Positions 1-9,052 of a DNA stretch of 64,000 bases are shown piece by piece (positions within the stretch are counted from its first letter, which is position 1; each line of letters starts with the position of its first letter). The notes under the pieces are model-generated. The model searched no databases. It was not told the DNA's origin and saw only the letters and a program-made list of their open reading frames with translations. A program made the translations under genes and the position numbers. The stretch is from the NCBI RefSeq assembly GCF_900110415.1, contig NZ_FODR01000011.1, forward strand, positions 186,001 to 250,000. The letters run 5' to 3'. The DNA is from Mucilaginibacter sp. OK283. Its GTDB lineage: Bacteria > Bacteroidota > Bacteroidia > Sphingobacteriales > Sphingobacteriaceae.

Positions 1-973
1 GGATGATGTGATTTTTGATAAACTCCGCACCTTCACGGGCACCGTCTTCGGGATGTTTAAGCGCGCATTCCCATTCCAGCACGGCCCATCCGGGGAAATC
101 ATATTGCGTCAGCTTGCTAAATATCGCCTTAAAATCAACCTGTCCATCACCTAATGAGCGGAAACGGCCTGCACGATCAACCCAGTTTTGGTAACCGCCG
201 TACACACCCTGTCTACCTGTCGGGTTAAACTCGGCATCCTTAACGTGAAACATTTTGATGCGTTCGTGATACAAGTCGATATATTCTAAATAATCCAGGC
301 ATTGTAAAACAAAATGCGATGGATCATACAATAAATTGGCCCGTTTGTGTCCCTTCACCTTATCCAAAAACATTTCGAAGGTAATACCATCATGCAGATC
401 TTCGCCCGGGTGTACTTCGTAGCATAAATCGATACCATTATCCTCGTAAATATCAAGAATAGGTGTCCAGCGTTTAGCTAATTCTTCAAAAGCGGTTTCT
501 ACAATACCGGCAGGGCGTTGCGGCCATGGGTATACCATAGGCCAAAGCAGTGCGCCGCTAAAAGTAACAGATGCCTGCAGGCCTAAATTTTTTGAAGCCT
601 GCGCAGCGTATTTAAGTTGCTGTACAGCCCATTTTTGCCTTTCCACAGGATTTTTACGGTATTGCTCGGGAGCAAACCCATCAAATAGTTCGTCGTAAAC
701 TGGGTTTACGGCTACCAGCTGCCCTTGCAGGTGGGTTGATAATTCGGTAATCTCCAATCCGTGGCTGTTTACTACACCTTTTACTTCTTCAGCATAAGTT
801 TTGCTTTCGGCAGCTTTTTGCAGATCAATAAAACGGGCATCCAGCGTTGGCAGTTGTACGCCTTTGTAGCCAAGCCCGGCTGCCCATTGGCAAATAGAAT
901 CCAGGCTGTTAAAAGGGGCATTGTCGCCTATAAATTGAGCTATAAATATTGCAGGTCCTTTAATGGTTTTCAT
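1..973 (-). CDS. Sugar phosphate isomerase/epimerase family protein (C-terminus outside window)
   Basis: This is a xylose-isomerase-like TIM-barrel protein cut by the window edge; about 324 residues are visible from the ATG at 973. The start reads MKTIKGPAIFIAQF and has no signal peptide, so it is probably cytoplasmic. Family features include CYEVHPGEDLHDG and LLYDPSHFVLQ, which hold the acidic and histidine residues that normally bind a divalent metal, followed by MFHVKDAEF. It lies 9 bp downstream of the Gfo/Idh/MocA gene and is very probably co-transcribed with it. In related clusters such proteins act on 3-keto sugars or inositol derivatives as isomerases, dehydratases or hydrolases. The substrate here is inference. 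Confidence 0.85.
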   Translation of the reverse strand, partial: MKTIKGPAIFIAQFIGDNAPFNSLDSICQWAAGLGYKGVQLPTLDARFIDLQKAAESKTYAEEVKGVVNSHGLEITELSTHLQGQLVAVNPVYDELFDGFAPEQYRKNPVERQKWAVQQLKYAAQASKNLGLQASVTFSGALLWPMVYPWPQRPAGIVETAFEELAKRWTPILDIYEDNGIDLCYEVHPGEDLHDGITFEMFLDKVKGHKRANLLYDPSHFVLQCLDYLEYIDLYHERIKMFHVKDAEFNPTGRQGVYGGYQNWVDRAGRFRSLGDGQVDFKAIFSKLTQYDFPGWAVLEWECALKHPEDGAREGAEFIKNHII

Positions 974-982
974 AGTTTTTGG

Positions 983-2134
983 TTAGATAGTAAACTCAGT
1001 CCACTTTTTATCTGATTTGCCCGAAGCGATCACATTTTCGATGAACGCCATACCGCGTACACCTTCTTCGATGCCGGGATAATCCAGTTCTTCGGGTGTA
1101 GCTTCCCTACCCTCCAAACCTGCCTTTACCGTTAAGGCGAAATTGCGGTACAAGTTGGCAAAAGCTTCCAGGTAACCTTCCGGGTGGCCGGCCGGTGTGC
1201 GGGTGTTATGCTGCGCAAATGAGCTGGTGTACCCACCTCCTGTGCGCCATACTTCCATCGGCTTATCGGTATACATCAGGGTTAATGAATTAGCATCACT
1301 TTGATGCCATTCAAGGCCGCCTTTTTCGCCGTAAACCCTAATCTTTACGTTATTTTCTTCGCCTGCAGCAATCTGGGTAGCCGTAAGCACACCGCTTGCG
1401 CCGTTATCAAATTTTAGTAATGCTGCCCCGTCATCGTCAAGCTTACGGCCCGGCACAACTACGTTAATATCGGCACATATTTTTGTTACCTGCAGCCCGG
1501 TTACATATTCGGCAAGGTTAAAAGCATGGGTACCAATATCACCCATGGCGCCGGCTATCCCACTTTTACCTGGGTCGGTACGCCACGAGGCTTGTTTGTT
1601 ATCATCCCCTTCTAAAAAGCTGCTTAACCATCCTTGCGGATACTCTACATAAACTTTTCGGATTGTGCCCAGTTTACCGGCTTTTATCAGTTGCTTAGCT
1701 TCCTTTACCATAGGATAGCCGGTGTAGGTATGTGTTAAGCAAAATAATTTACCGCTTGATTTCACTACTTTTTCCAGTTCTTTAGCCTCGGCCAATGAAA
1801 ATGTCATTGGTTTATCTAAAACAACATGAAAGCCATTTTCCAATGCAGCTTTTGACGGATCAAAGTGCACATGGTTTGGTGTAACTATGCTAATTACCTG
1901 AACACGCTGGTCTTCAGGTAGCTGTTTTTCTTTTTCAATAAGTTCGGTATATGAACTGTAAACGCGATTTTCGGGCAAGCCCAGCAAAACGCCGCTTGCT
2001 TTCGATTTTTCGGCGTTACTGCTAAAAGCCCCGCAAACCAATTCATATTCGCCATCAATGCGGGCGGCAATCCTGTGCACGGCGCCAATAAACGCACCTT
2101 GCCCGCCGCCAATCATTCCTAATCTTAGTTTCAT
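983..2134 (-). CDS. Gfo/Idh/MocA family NAD(P)-dependent oxidoreductase
   Basis: The 383-residue protein begins MKLRLGMIGGGQGAFIG, a Rossmann dinucleotide-binding motif, and carries the family's Lys-Pro motif as VVLDKPMTF (Lys about 108). Length and layout (Rossmann domain to about residue 125, then an alpha/beta substrate domain) are typical. No export signal is present, so it is predicted to be cytoplasmic. The family oxidises or reduces sugars and cyclitols at a carbonyl. Beside a sugar isomerase-like gene and downstream of the dehydrogenase genes, a role in reducing a keto-sugar after uptake is plausible but inferred. A 393-bp repeat region separates it from the upstream gene. Confidence 0.9.
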   Translation of the reverse strand: MKLRLGMIGGGQGAFIGAVHRIAARIDGEYELVCGAFSSNAEKSKASGVLLGLPENRVYSSYTELIEKEKQLPEDQRVQVISIVTPNHVHFDPSKAALENGFHVVLDKPMTFSLAEAKELEKVVKSSGKLFCLTHTYTGYPMVKEAKQLIKAGKLGTIRKVYVEYPQGWLSSFLEGDDNKQASWRTDPGKSGIAGAMGDIGTHAFNLAEYVTGLQVTKICADINVVVPGRKLDDDGAALLKFDNGASGVLTATQIAAGEENNVKIRVYGEKGGLEWHQSDANSLTLMYTDKPMEVWRTGGGYTSSFAQHNTRTPAGHPEGYLEAFANLYRNFALTVKAGLEGREATPEELDYPGIEEGVRGMAFIENVIASGKSDKKWTEFTI

Positions 2135-2527
2135 TGTTTATGTTTTGTTGAATTGAGTTGATCAAGTTAGATTGAGTTGATTAATTAAATCAGAATACAA
2201 TCGATTGAATGGGGTAAATTTGGCTATTTGAGTTGATTTTTCAAAACATTGCTGTTCATATATTTTCCAACTTTGCAAACCATTTATTTAACTCAGGCAA
2301 CCCATGCCAATTCAATCAACTTAATCAACCACAAACCAATTATCATTAAGTGAGTGGTTTACTGGGTTGATTAGGTTGGATTGTGTTGACTGAGTTAGAT
2401 TATGTTAATTAAGTTGATAGGATTAAAACCCCATTAACTCAATCAACCATTCTCTTTTTCAACTCAATCAACCACTCTCTTATTCAACCGCTCACCTAAT
2501 CAACTCAATCCACCACAAACCAACCCA
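2135..2527. repeat. Short-tandem-repeat locus A, nested inverted arms (GTTGATT type)
   Basis: The 393-bp gap contains no gene. It is built from units around GAGTTGATT and GTTGGATT on one arm (about 2147-2190 and 2350-2422) and the complement around ACTCAATCAACC on the other (about 2309-2337 and 2431-2525). TTGA-like cores recur every 9-10 bp rather than exactly every 7. The two arm pairs could form two adjacent imperfect hairpins. The last arm starts immediately beyond the stop codon of the gene at 2528-3100. Confidence 0.85.
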
Positions 2528-3100
2528 TTAGGTCGCCCAGGCCTTATCTCCTTTTTTGTATGGGAAATTACCATCGTATTTGCCGGGTACAGGCAGGTAA
2601 CGCAAAGCCTGGGTTGCACCGGGTTTTGAAGTGAAGAAACCCAACAGGGTCAACTCCTTCATCATCCTGAAATAATGGTTAGTATCTTCTGGCTTTTTAG
2701 TTTTAGTATAAGCTTTTTGCTCGGCATCAAGTTGGGTAAGCAACTCTGTGCGTTGTTTGGCATCCGCTTCCATGAATTTTTTGCCGAATTTTTTATTGCA
2801 GGCTTCGTCAATATTAGAAATACCTTTTAAAAATATTTCCTGATCGGCAGGCTTATAACAATCGGTTACCATTACGCCCATAAACTTGCCTATTTCGGCC
2901 GCTTTGGCACCCGGCGAACTTGTAGCCGGTAAAATGGTTTCGCCAACCTCATCAAGGAAGGCAATAATTTCTGGTTTAGACAGGTCGGCCACACCCGAAG
3001 CGGATGTTGACGATTTACAGCCCGAAATGAAAAACTCGGCTCCTATTACCGCGCCTCCAAGTAACAAGCCCACCCTGCTAATTGCGTCTCTTCTATTCAT
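2528..3100 (-). CDS. Gluconate 2-dehydrogenase subunit 3 family Tat lipoprotein (copy 2)
   Basis: This 190-residue small subunit has a twin-arginine N-terminus (MNRRDAIS), a hydrophobic stretch and a lipobox ending ISGC, with Cys28 as the predicted lipidation site. The rest matches the subunit 3 family, including GETILPATSSPGAKA and the FFTSKPGATQALRYLPVPG region near the end. In FAD-dependent sugar dehydrogenases this subunit escorts the signal-less GMC catalytic subunit through the Tat pathway and holds it in the periplasm. Here it is separated from the nearest GMC gene by a Gfo/Idh/MocA gene, unlike copy 1, which directly precedes its partner. Pairing with the GMC protein at 4732-6411 is inferred. 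Confidence 0.9.
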   Translation of the reverse strand: MNRRDAISRVGLLLGGAVIGAEFFISGCKSSTSASGVADLSKPEIIAFLDEVGETILPATSSPGAKAAEIGKFMGVMVTDCYKPADQEIFLKGISNIDEACNKKFGKKFMEADAKQRTELLTQLDAEQKAYTKTKKPEDTNHYFRMMKELTLLGFFTSKPGATQALRYLPVPGKYDGNFPYKKGDKAWAT

Positions 3101-3118
3101 TGTTTTATAATTTTTTAT

Positions 3119-3275
3119 TAATTAGTGAATGATTTTGTAATTAGTGAATGACTGATTTAGTGAATTAGTGATTTTTTTTGATCTGTAAATTATTGAATTT
3201 GTTCATTAGCTACCTTATTTTCAAAATCACTAACTCACTAATTCTCTAATTCACTAACTATCTCCCACTAATTAA
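3119..3275. repeat. Short-tandem-repeat locus B (ATTAGTGA type)
   Basis: The left arm (3119-3171) has units of the form ATTAGTGA and ATTTAGTGA. The right arm (3225-3275) has the complement as four consecutive 8-mers: TCACTAAC, TCACTAAT, TCTCTAAT and TCACTAAC. The right arm ends next to the stop codon of the gene at 3277-4707. The spacer is AT-rich with no clear terminator. Confidence 0.85.
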
Positions 3276-3276
3276 C

Positions 3277-4707
3277 TTAAGCTTTCAGCTCAAAACCTTC
3301 GCGGTAATTGCGCTTAATATATTGGTTAACCGGGTCAAAGTTAGTTACTTTCATAGCCTCGTTATCCCAAACCAGCTTTACACGGCCACCTTGTAATTCG
3401 TGACCACGTACTGCAAGATTTGCCATTAACAAAGCCTCGGTAAGCGGCCCGGCCTTATCAAAAGATGAGCTTAACTCTGTTTTACCATAGCCGGCCAAAC
3501 ATCCCTCTACCCATTGTGCGTAGTGACCATTTGCCCCACCCTGTACGCGTGCCCATTTCTGAGGTGCTTTCGCATCCTTAGTGAGCGCTGTTGGCAACAA
3601 TGTTGGCGCATCTGAATAGGTACTTGCGTACATTTTTCCTTTTGTACCAATAAATAATGTTCCGTTGCCCTCTTCGCCGCCAAATTTTTCGCTTGGCAAT
3701 AACTCTTCTGGTCTTTCGGGTTGTATACCACCATCCATCCAGTGTAGTTTAACGTCGCCTTTAGTTTTATCGGTTTTAGGGAATGTTAACGTGATGTGGC
3801 TTGACGGAGGGCAGCTTTCAGGGAAATGGCCTTCTTTAAACTCATCTACATATACGCTGCCAACGCTGGCCTGTACATCCTTTGCATACTGGATACCCAA
3901 CACCCTGAATGGAGCTTCAACAAGGTGACAGCCCATATCGCCCAGGGCACCTGTTCCGTAATCCCACCATCCGCGCCAGTTAAACGGCACTAATTTATCA
4001 ACGTAGTCTTTTTTAGGTGCGGTACCCAACCACAGGTCCCAATCTAATTCCTTAGGGATATTAGGGTTGGCTGCCGGCCATTGAATTCCCTGCGGCCATA
4101 CCGGGCGGTTTGTCCAGCAGTAAACAGTATGTACATCGCCAATCAAATCGGCATCATACCATTCAGATAATAAACGGGTGCCATCATTTGATGATCCCTG
4201 GTTACCCATCTGGGTTACTACTTTATATTTTTTTGCAGCTTCGGTTAATAAGCGGGCTTCCCAAATATCATGCGTCATTGGCTTTTGCACGTAAACGTGT
4301 TTGCCCATTTGCATAGCCTTATAAGTTATAATGGCATGGTTATGATCAGGGGTCGAGATTGATACGGCATCAAAGTGTTTATGCTCTTTATCGTACATCT
4401 CGCGCCAGTCTTTATAATATTTAGCTTTAGGGAAGTCGGCACGTGATTTTGCTGCACGCCTGTCGTCTACGTCGCACAGGAAAGCAATTTCGGCTTTGCC
4501 GCTTTTATAAAAATTGGCAATATCGCTCTGGCCTTTACCGCCAGCGCCAACGCCGGCAATCAAAAGCTTGTCGCTTGGCGCTATATAGCCTTTGCCGCCC
4601 AATACAAAGCGCGGAACGATCATGAAGCTTGCTGCAGCTACCGTAGTGGTTTTAATAAAATCCCGCCTCGATGGATTGGGAGTAACGTTATCTTTTTCTT
4701 CAGACAT
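3277..4707 (-). CDS. Tat-exported Gfo/Idh/MocA family oxidoreductase
   Basis: The 476-residue protein starts with a Tat signal (SRRDFIKTTTVAAASFM, residues 13-29), followed by the Rossmann motif AGVGAGGKG and a family Lys-Pro motif VYVQKPMTH (Lys about 142). Long, Tat-exported members are common in Bacteroidota and act in the periplasm, sometimes on glycosides with tightly bound cofactor. It starts 24 bp after the GMC gene at 4732-6411, so the two are probably one transcript. A reaction on the 3-keto product of the dehydrogenase is plausible but not provable from sequence. Confidence 0.9.
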   Translation of the reverse strand: MSEEKDNVTPNPSRRDFIKTTTVAAASFMIVPRFVLGGKGYIAPSDKLLIAGVGAGGKGQSDIANFYKSGKAEIAFLCDVDDRRAAKSRADFPKAKYYKDWREMYDKEHKHFDAVSISTPDHNHAIITYKAMQMGKHVYVQKPMTHDIWEARLLTEAAKKYKVVTQMGNQGSSNDGTRLLSEWYDADLIGDVHTVYCWTNRPVWPQGIQWPAANPNIPKELDWDLWLGTAPKKDYVDKLVPFNWRGWWDYGTGALGDMGCHLVEAPFRVLGIQYAKDVQASVGSVYVDEFKEGHFPESCPPSSHITLTFPKTDKTKGDVKLHWMDGGIQPERPEELLPSEKFGGEEGNGTLFIGTKGKMYASTYSDAPTLLPTALTKDAKAPQKWARVQGGANGHYAQWVEGCLAGYGKTELSSSFDKAGPLTEALLMANLAVRGHELQGGRVKLVWDNEAMKVTNFDPVNQYIKRNYREGFELKA

Positions 4708-4731
4708 AGGTATGGTATTATGATGTTTTTG

Positions 4732-6411
4732 TTAGATCTCGTTTTTCTTTAATGCTTCAACTGCATAGTTAGCTGCACGGGCTGTTAGCGCCATGTAAGT
4801 AAGTGATGGGTTTTGGCATGCGGCCGATGTCATGCAAGAACCATCGGTAACAAACACGTTTTTGGCATCCCAAACCTGGTTCCACTGGTTTAGCACCGAT
4901 GTTTTAGGATCGCGGCCCATACGTGCCGTGCCCATTTCATGAATACCACGACCAAGGAACGGATTGCTGCTGTGAGTTTGTACATCTTTAACGCCGGCGG
5001 CTTCTAACATTGCCTTACCTTCTGCTTCCATGGCAATGCGCATCTTTTTCTCGTTATCCTTCAATTCGGCGTCGATAGCAACAACGTTGAGTCCCCATTT
5101 GTCTTTTTTGGTTTTATCAAGCGTTACTTTATTTTCATGATAAGGCAGCGTTTCGCCAAAGCCTCCCATACCAACCGACCATGTGCCTGGTTCGGTAAGT
5201 GCATCTTTATAGGCCGCGCCGATATTTAATTCGGCAATATCCCTGCTCCAGCCTTCGCGGCTTGCACCGCCCTGGTAACCAAACCCACGTATAAAATCGC
5301 GTTTATCGCCGCCAAGGTTAGCAAAGCGAGGGATGTAAAATCCGTTTGCACGGCGGCCAAAGTAATATTTATCTTCAAAACCTTCGTACCGGCCAGATGC
5401 GCCAACACCCAGGTGATGATCCATCAGGTTGTGACCAAGTTCGCCGCTGCTGCTGCCCAAACCGCCATCCCAAACGTCAGTTGCCGAATTCATCAAAATC
5501 CAGGCTGAGTTAATTGTTGATGCATTCACAAAAACAATTTTTGCAAAATACTCATAGGTTTGGTTGGTTTCGGCATCCAGTACTTCAACGCCTTTGGCTT
5601 TTTTGGTATCCTTATCGTACAAAATTTTTGTAACGATAGACCATGGCCTTACTGTTAAATTGCCGGTAGCCATAGCAGCCGGCAATGTAGCTGATTGTGT
5701 GCTAAAGTAAGCACCAAACGGACAACCCAACCAGCATTTATTGCGATACTGGCAGTTAGTGCGGTCGTTATGCGGTATGGTGATATTGGCTGTACGGCCA
5801 ATAATCATGTCGCGTGCTTCTTTATAATGATCTTTTAATCTTTTGGCAACATCCTTTTCAACCACATTCATTTCCATCGGCGGCATAAAATCACCATCAG
5901 GAAGAATGGCCAGGCCATCTCTGTTACCCGATATGCCTGCAAATTTCTCGGCATAGCTGTACCACGGCGCTATATCCTTATAACGGATAGGCCAGTCGAC
6001 AGCAATGCCATCTTTCAAATTGGCTTCAAAATCAACATCGGCCCAGCGGTATGATTGCCTGCCCCACATTAATGAACGGCCGCCTACGTGGTAACCACGA
6101 AACCAATCGAACCTTTTTGTTTCTGTGTAAGGGCTGTCTTTATCGCTTGCCCAATAATCAAGATTGACCTCATTAAGCGGATAATCGCGTTTTAAAACAG
6201 GATAATCGTCAATCATTTTTTGCGTGCGCCCGCCCCTGTGGGTAAAATCCCAGGGATCTTTAGTAGCGTTCACGTAATCTTTTATATGTTTGATATCGCG
6301 CCCGCGTTCAAGCATAATGGTTTTTAAACCCTTTTGTGTCAGTTCTTTGGCGGCCCACCCACCAGATATCCCCGAGCCGATGACAATAGCGTCATAAGTA
6401 TTTGCAGACAT
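4732..6411 (-). CDS. GMC-family FAD-dependent sugar dehydrogenase, catalytic subunit (copy 2)
   Basis: The 559-residue GMC oxidoreductase has an N-terminal FAD motif (VIGSGISGG), the GMC C-terminal domain with HEMGTARMG, and QNPSLTYMALTARAA, which supply the usual catalytic His and Asn. Cys220, Cys226 and Cys230 form a C-x5-C-x3-C motif followed by PFG, the pattern that holds a 3Fe-4S cluster in bacterial FAD-glucose dehydrogenases. No signal peptide is visible, so export would need the Tat-tagged subunit 3 partner. Sequence and organisation fit glucoside 3-dehydrogenases, which oxidise C3 of sugars and pass electrons to a cytochrome. No cytochrome gene lies in the window. A consensus promoter lies just upstream. 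Confidence 0.9.
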   Translation of the reverse strand: MSANTYDAIVIGSGISGGWAAKELTQKGLKTIMLERGRDIKHIKDYVNATKDPWDFTHRGGRTQKMIDDYPVLKRDYPLNEVNLDYWASDKDSPYTETKRFDWFRGYHVGGRSLMWGRQSYRWADVDFEANLKDGIAVDWPIRYKDIAPWYSYAEKFAGISGNRDGLAILPDGDFMPPMEMNVVEKDVAKRLKDHYKEARDMIIGRTANITIPHNDRTNCQYRNKCWLGCPFGAYFSTQSATLPAAMATGNLTVRPWSIVTKILYDKDTKKAKGVEVLDAETNQTYEYFAKIVFVNASTINSAWILMNSATDVWDGGLGSSSGELGHNLMDHHLGVGASGRYEGFEDKYYFGRRANGFYIPRFANLGGDKRDFIRGFGYQGGASREGWSRDIAELNIGAAYKDALTEPGTWSVGMGGFGETLPYHENKVTLDKTKKDKWGLNVVAIDAELKDNEKKMRIAMEAEGKAMLEAAGVKDVQTHSSNPFLGRGIHEMGTARMGRDPKTSVLNQWNQVWDAKNVFVTDGSCMTSAACQNPSLTYMALTARAANYAVEALKKNEI

Positions 6412-6485
6412 ACAATTATATTAGGTTGTTAAATTTTGTTTATTACTTGGTTGTTCGGTTAAATGTATGAATAAAAATTATTTTA

Positions 6486-6515
6486 CAAATATAGCTTTGT
6501 GTTTTTTTTACACAA
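6486..6515 (-). promoter_or_regulatory. Bacteroidota-type promoter of the GMC copy 2 operon
   Basis: On the minus strand TTG (plus 6513-6515) is followed by 19 bp and then TATATTTG (plus 6486-6493), an exact match to the TTG-N19-TAnnTTTG consensus. It would give a leader of about 70 nt before the ATG at 6411. Its presence after repeat locus C implies that copy 1 and copy 2 genes belong to separate transcription units. Confidence 0.7.
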
Positions 6516-6520
6516 TGTGT

Positions 6521-6611
6521 TGGTGAGCGTGAGTAGTGAGCGGTGAATGGGTGACTGTCTATAATTAAACTACTCTCCATTTACTACTCACCATTCACTA
6601 CTCACTACTAT
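6521..6611. repeat. Short-tandem-repeat locus C (GTGAGTA type heptads)
   Basis: The left arm (6521-6556) reads as heptads GGTGAGC, GTGAGTA, GTGAGCG, GTGAATG, GGTGACT. The right arm (6570-6611) is the inverse as heptads ACTACTC, TCCATTT, ACTACTC, ACCATTC, ACTACTC, ACTACTA. A spacer of about 13 bp separates them. The right arm abuts the stop of the GMC copy 1 gene and the left arm lies directly upstream of the next promoter. Confidence 0.9.
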
Positions 6612-8323
6612 ATGTTCCCCTTTTTCATCTCGCTCACAGCGTAATCGGCTGCCCGCGCGGTAAAGGCCATGTAGGTAAGCGATGGGTTTTGGCATGAGGT
6701 TGAGGTCATGCAGGCGCCGTCGGTTACAAATACGTTTTTTACCGCATGCATCTGGTTCCATTTATTTAATACCGATGTTTTAGGGTCATTACCCATCCGG
6801 GCGCCACCCATTTCATGGATATCAAGCCCTGGCGCGCGGTTATCGGTGCTGGCTTTTATATTGGTGAAACCAGCGCTGGTAAACATCTCAGTCAACTGCT
6901 CCACATAATCCTTCTTCATCTTCTCGTCGTTATCATCATATGCCACCGATATTTTTAGTTGCGGTATACCCCACTGATCTTTCAATGCTTTATCAAGGGC
7001 TACATAGTTACTCTCTTTCGGGATAGTTTCGCCCATCATGTGCGATCCTACTTTCCAGCCACTCAGGTTATCTTTAACCAGGTTATCCTTTAAGCTGGCC
7101 CCAACACCATCCCATGGGCGTTGCTGGTAGCGGTACGCGCTAAAGCCGGAAGCATAGCCCCGTAAAAAGTCTGTCTCCTGTTTATAAACGTTACGGAAAC
7201 GGGGAATATATCCACCACCGGCAGGGTTACGGCCATCAGTTGTCCACTCCTTATCGCCGTCGTACTCGGCCCCTATATGGGCCGAATAATTATGAAAGGC
7301 TACATATTTACCCAACACACCACTATCATTACCAAGGCCGTTAGGGAAACGATGCGAAGTTGAATTTAATAACACCAGGTTGGTATTTAAAGCAGCTGCA
7401 TTTACAAAAATGATATCGGCATAATATTCAATCGCTTCTTTTGTATTAGTATCGATAACGCGAACGCCACTTGCCTTACCTTTTTTCTCGTCGTAAATAA
7501 TCTCCTGCACAACAGAAAAGGGACGTAAGGTGGCGTGGCCTGATTTTAATGCCCAGGGAATAGTAGATGCATTTGCGCTAAAGTAACCGCCAAACGGGCA
7601 GCCGCGCTGGCACAAAATGCGTTCCTGGCATTGCACCCGTCCCTGATCTAAATGAATTTGGTTTGGTTTAGATAAATGGGCGCAACGAGCACTAATTACA
7701 TGCCGGTTGCTGTATTTACTTTTTACGTGGTTACTAAAATAGGTTTCGACGGTATTTAATGGGAAAGCTGGCAAAAATTCGCCATCCGGCAACTCCGGAA
7801 TGCCATCCCTGTTACCCGAAATGCCGGCAAATTTCTCCACATAGCTGTACCATGGGGCAATATCTTTATACCGGATGGGCCAATCAACAGCAAAACCATC
7901 GCGCGCAGGGCCCTCAAAATCAAATTCGCTCCAACGCTGTGTCTGGCGGGCCCAAAGCAGCGATTTACCGCCTACCTGGTAACCACGAATCCAATCAAAC
8001 GGTTTTTCCTGTACATAAGGATGATCATTATCTTTTACAAAAAAGTGAGCGGCATCCTCGCCAAAAGCATAACAGCGGTTTACTATGGGGTTGGCCTCTT
8101 TTATTGCCACCGGCAGTTCGCCACGGTGCTCAAACTCCCAGGGGTACATATTGGTAGTGGGATAATCTTTAATGTGTTTTACATCGCGGCCACGTTCCAA
8201 TATCAGCGTTTTAAGGCCCTTGTCTGTAAGTTCTTTTGCAGCCCAGCCACCACTCATCCCCGAGCCAATCACTATCGCATCAAATGTTCTGTCTTTAACG
8301 CTATCTATATTTAAATTAGCCAT
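6608..8323 (-). CDS. GMC-family FAD-dependent sugar dehydrogenase, catalytic subunit (copy 1)
   Basis: The 571-residue paralogue of the 4732-6411 protein has the FAD motif VIGSGMSGGW, a C-x5-C-x3-C cluster motif (Cys232, Cys238, Cys242) followed by PFGGYFS, HEMGGARMG, and QNPSLTYMAFTARAA. It also lacks a signal peptide. It starts 3 bp after the stop of the subunit 3 gene at 8327-8881, so translation is probably coupled and the two are a firm subunit pair. Members of this group act as periplasmic glucoside or sugar 3-dehydrogenases with a cytochrome acceptor. The exact sugar is unknown. Confidence 0.9.
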   Translation of the reverse strand: MANLNIDSVKDRTFDAIVIGSGMSGGWAAKELTDKGLKTLILERGRDVKHIKDYPTTNMYPWEFEHRGELPVAIKEANPIVNRCYAFGEDAAHFFVKDNDHPYVQEKPFDWIRGYQVGGKSLLWARQTQRWSEFDFEGPARDGFAVDWPIRYKDIAPWYSYVEKFAGISGNRDGIPELPDGEFLPAFPLNTVETYFSNHVKSKYSNRHVISARCAHLSKPNQIHLDQGRVQCQERILCQRGCPFGGYFSANASTIPWALKSGHATLRPFSVVQEIIYDEKKGKASGVRVIDTNTKEAIEYYADIIFVNAAALNTNLVLLNSTSHRFPNGLGNDSGVLGKYVAFHNYSAHIGAEYDGDKEWTTDGRNPAGGGYIPRFRNVYKQETDFLRGYASGFSAYRYQQRPWDGVGASLKDNLVKDNLSGWKVGSHMMGETIPKESNYVALDKALKDQWGIPQLKISVAYDDNDEKMKKDYVEQLTEMFTSAGFTNIKASTDNRAPGLDIHEMGGARMGNDPKTSVLNKWNQMHAVKNVFVTDGACMTSTSCQNPSLTYMAFTARAADYAVSEMKKGNI

Positions 8324-8326
8324 TAT

Positions 8327-8881
8327 TTATGCTGATTGCTTTTGCTTGTATGGAAAACGGGCGTTATACCTACCCGGTACAAGTTCATACACTACTTGTT
8401 TTGTCATAAAATATTTAGATTTTACATAACCATTTACGGTTTGATTTTTTATTATCCCATAAAAAGATTTGAGTTCCTTCGGATTTGCAGTACTTTTCTC
8501 GTCCTTATCATTTTCGATGCTCAATAACACGTCTTCGCGCTGTTTCTGGCTTAAATCCGAAAAGGGTTTATCATATTTATTTTTGACAGCATCAGTAAAC
8601 TGCCCCATACCTGTCATGAATGCCTGCTGATCTTCTTTTTTGTAGCAATCATCCAGCATTTTGAATACGAATAAATGCAGATTCAGGTCCCTTGCACCAG
8701 GTGTTGTTGTTTTTGGAATAATAGTCTCAGCAATGTCGCTCACCAACTTTTCCTGATCGGCGCTGATATCAACATTTTTAAGTGTTACAGACGCCTTACC
8801 TTCTATTCGATGGCATGCCGGAAGTATTGCCGCCCCGCCTATTATCAAAGCCAAATTCTTTATTACAGTACGCCTGTGCAT
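8327..8881 (-). CDS. Gluconate 2-dehydrogenase subunit 3 family Tat lipoprotein (copy 1)
   Basis: The 184-residue small subunit begins MHRRTVIKN with a hydrophobic core and lipobox LPAC (Cys23), consistent with a Tat-exported lipoprotein. The body shares AETIIPKTTTPGARD and the ending VPGRYNARFPY with copy 2 and the family. It lies immediately upstream of GMC copy 1 in the same direction. Its likely job is maturation, Tat export and membrane anchoring of that catalytic subunit; electron transfer itself is not expected, since no heme motif is present. Confidence 0.9.
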   Translation of the reverse strand: MHRRTVIKNLALIIGGAAILPACHRIEGKASVTLKNVDISADQEKLVSDIAETIIPKTTTPGARDLNLHLFVFKMLDDCYKKEDQQAFMTGMGQFTDAVKNKYDKPFSDLSQKQREDVLLSIENDKDEKSTANPKELKSFYGIIKNQTVNGYVKSKYFMTKQVVYELVPGRYNARFPYKQKQSA

Positions 8882-9052
8882 ATTAAGTAAATTGTTTTAG
8901 CAGGAATTGGTTTATTTACCCGCGGCAAGGCAGGCAATTAAACTAATCTGTGTTTACCGTTTATAACGGAATTCAAACTTAGTAATTTTAGGCTTTTAAG
9001 CTAACCGCCTCAAAAATTAAATCCGTTGATGGTGTAAGTTACCCTTATACTA

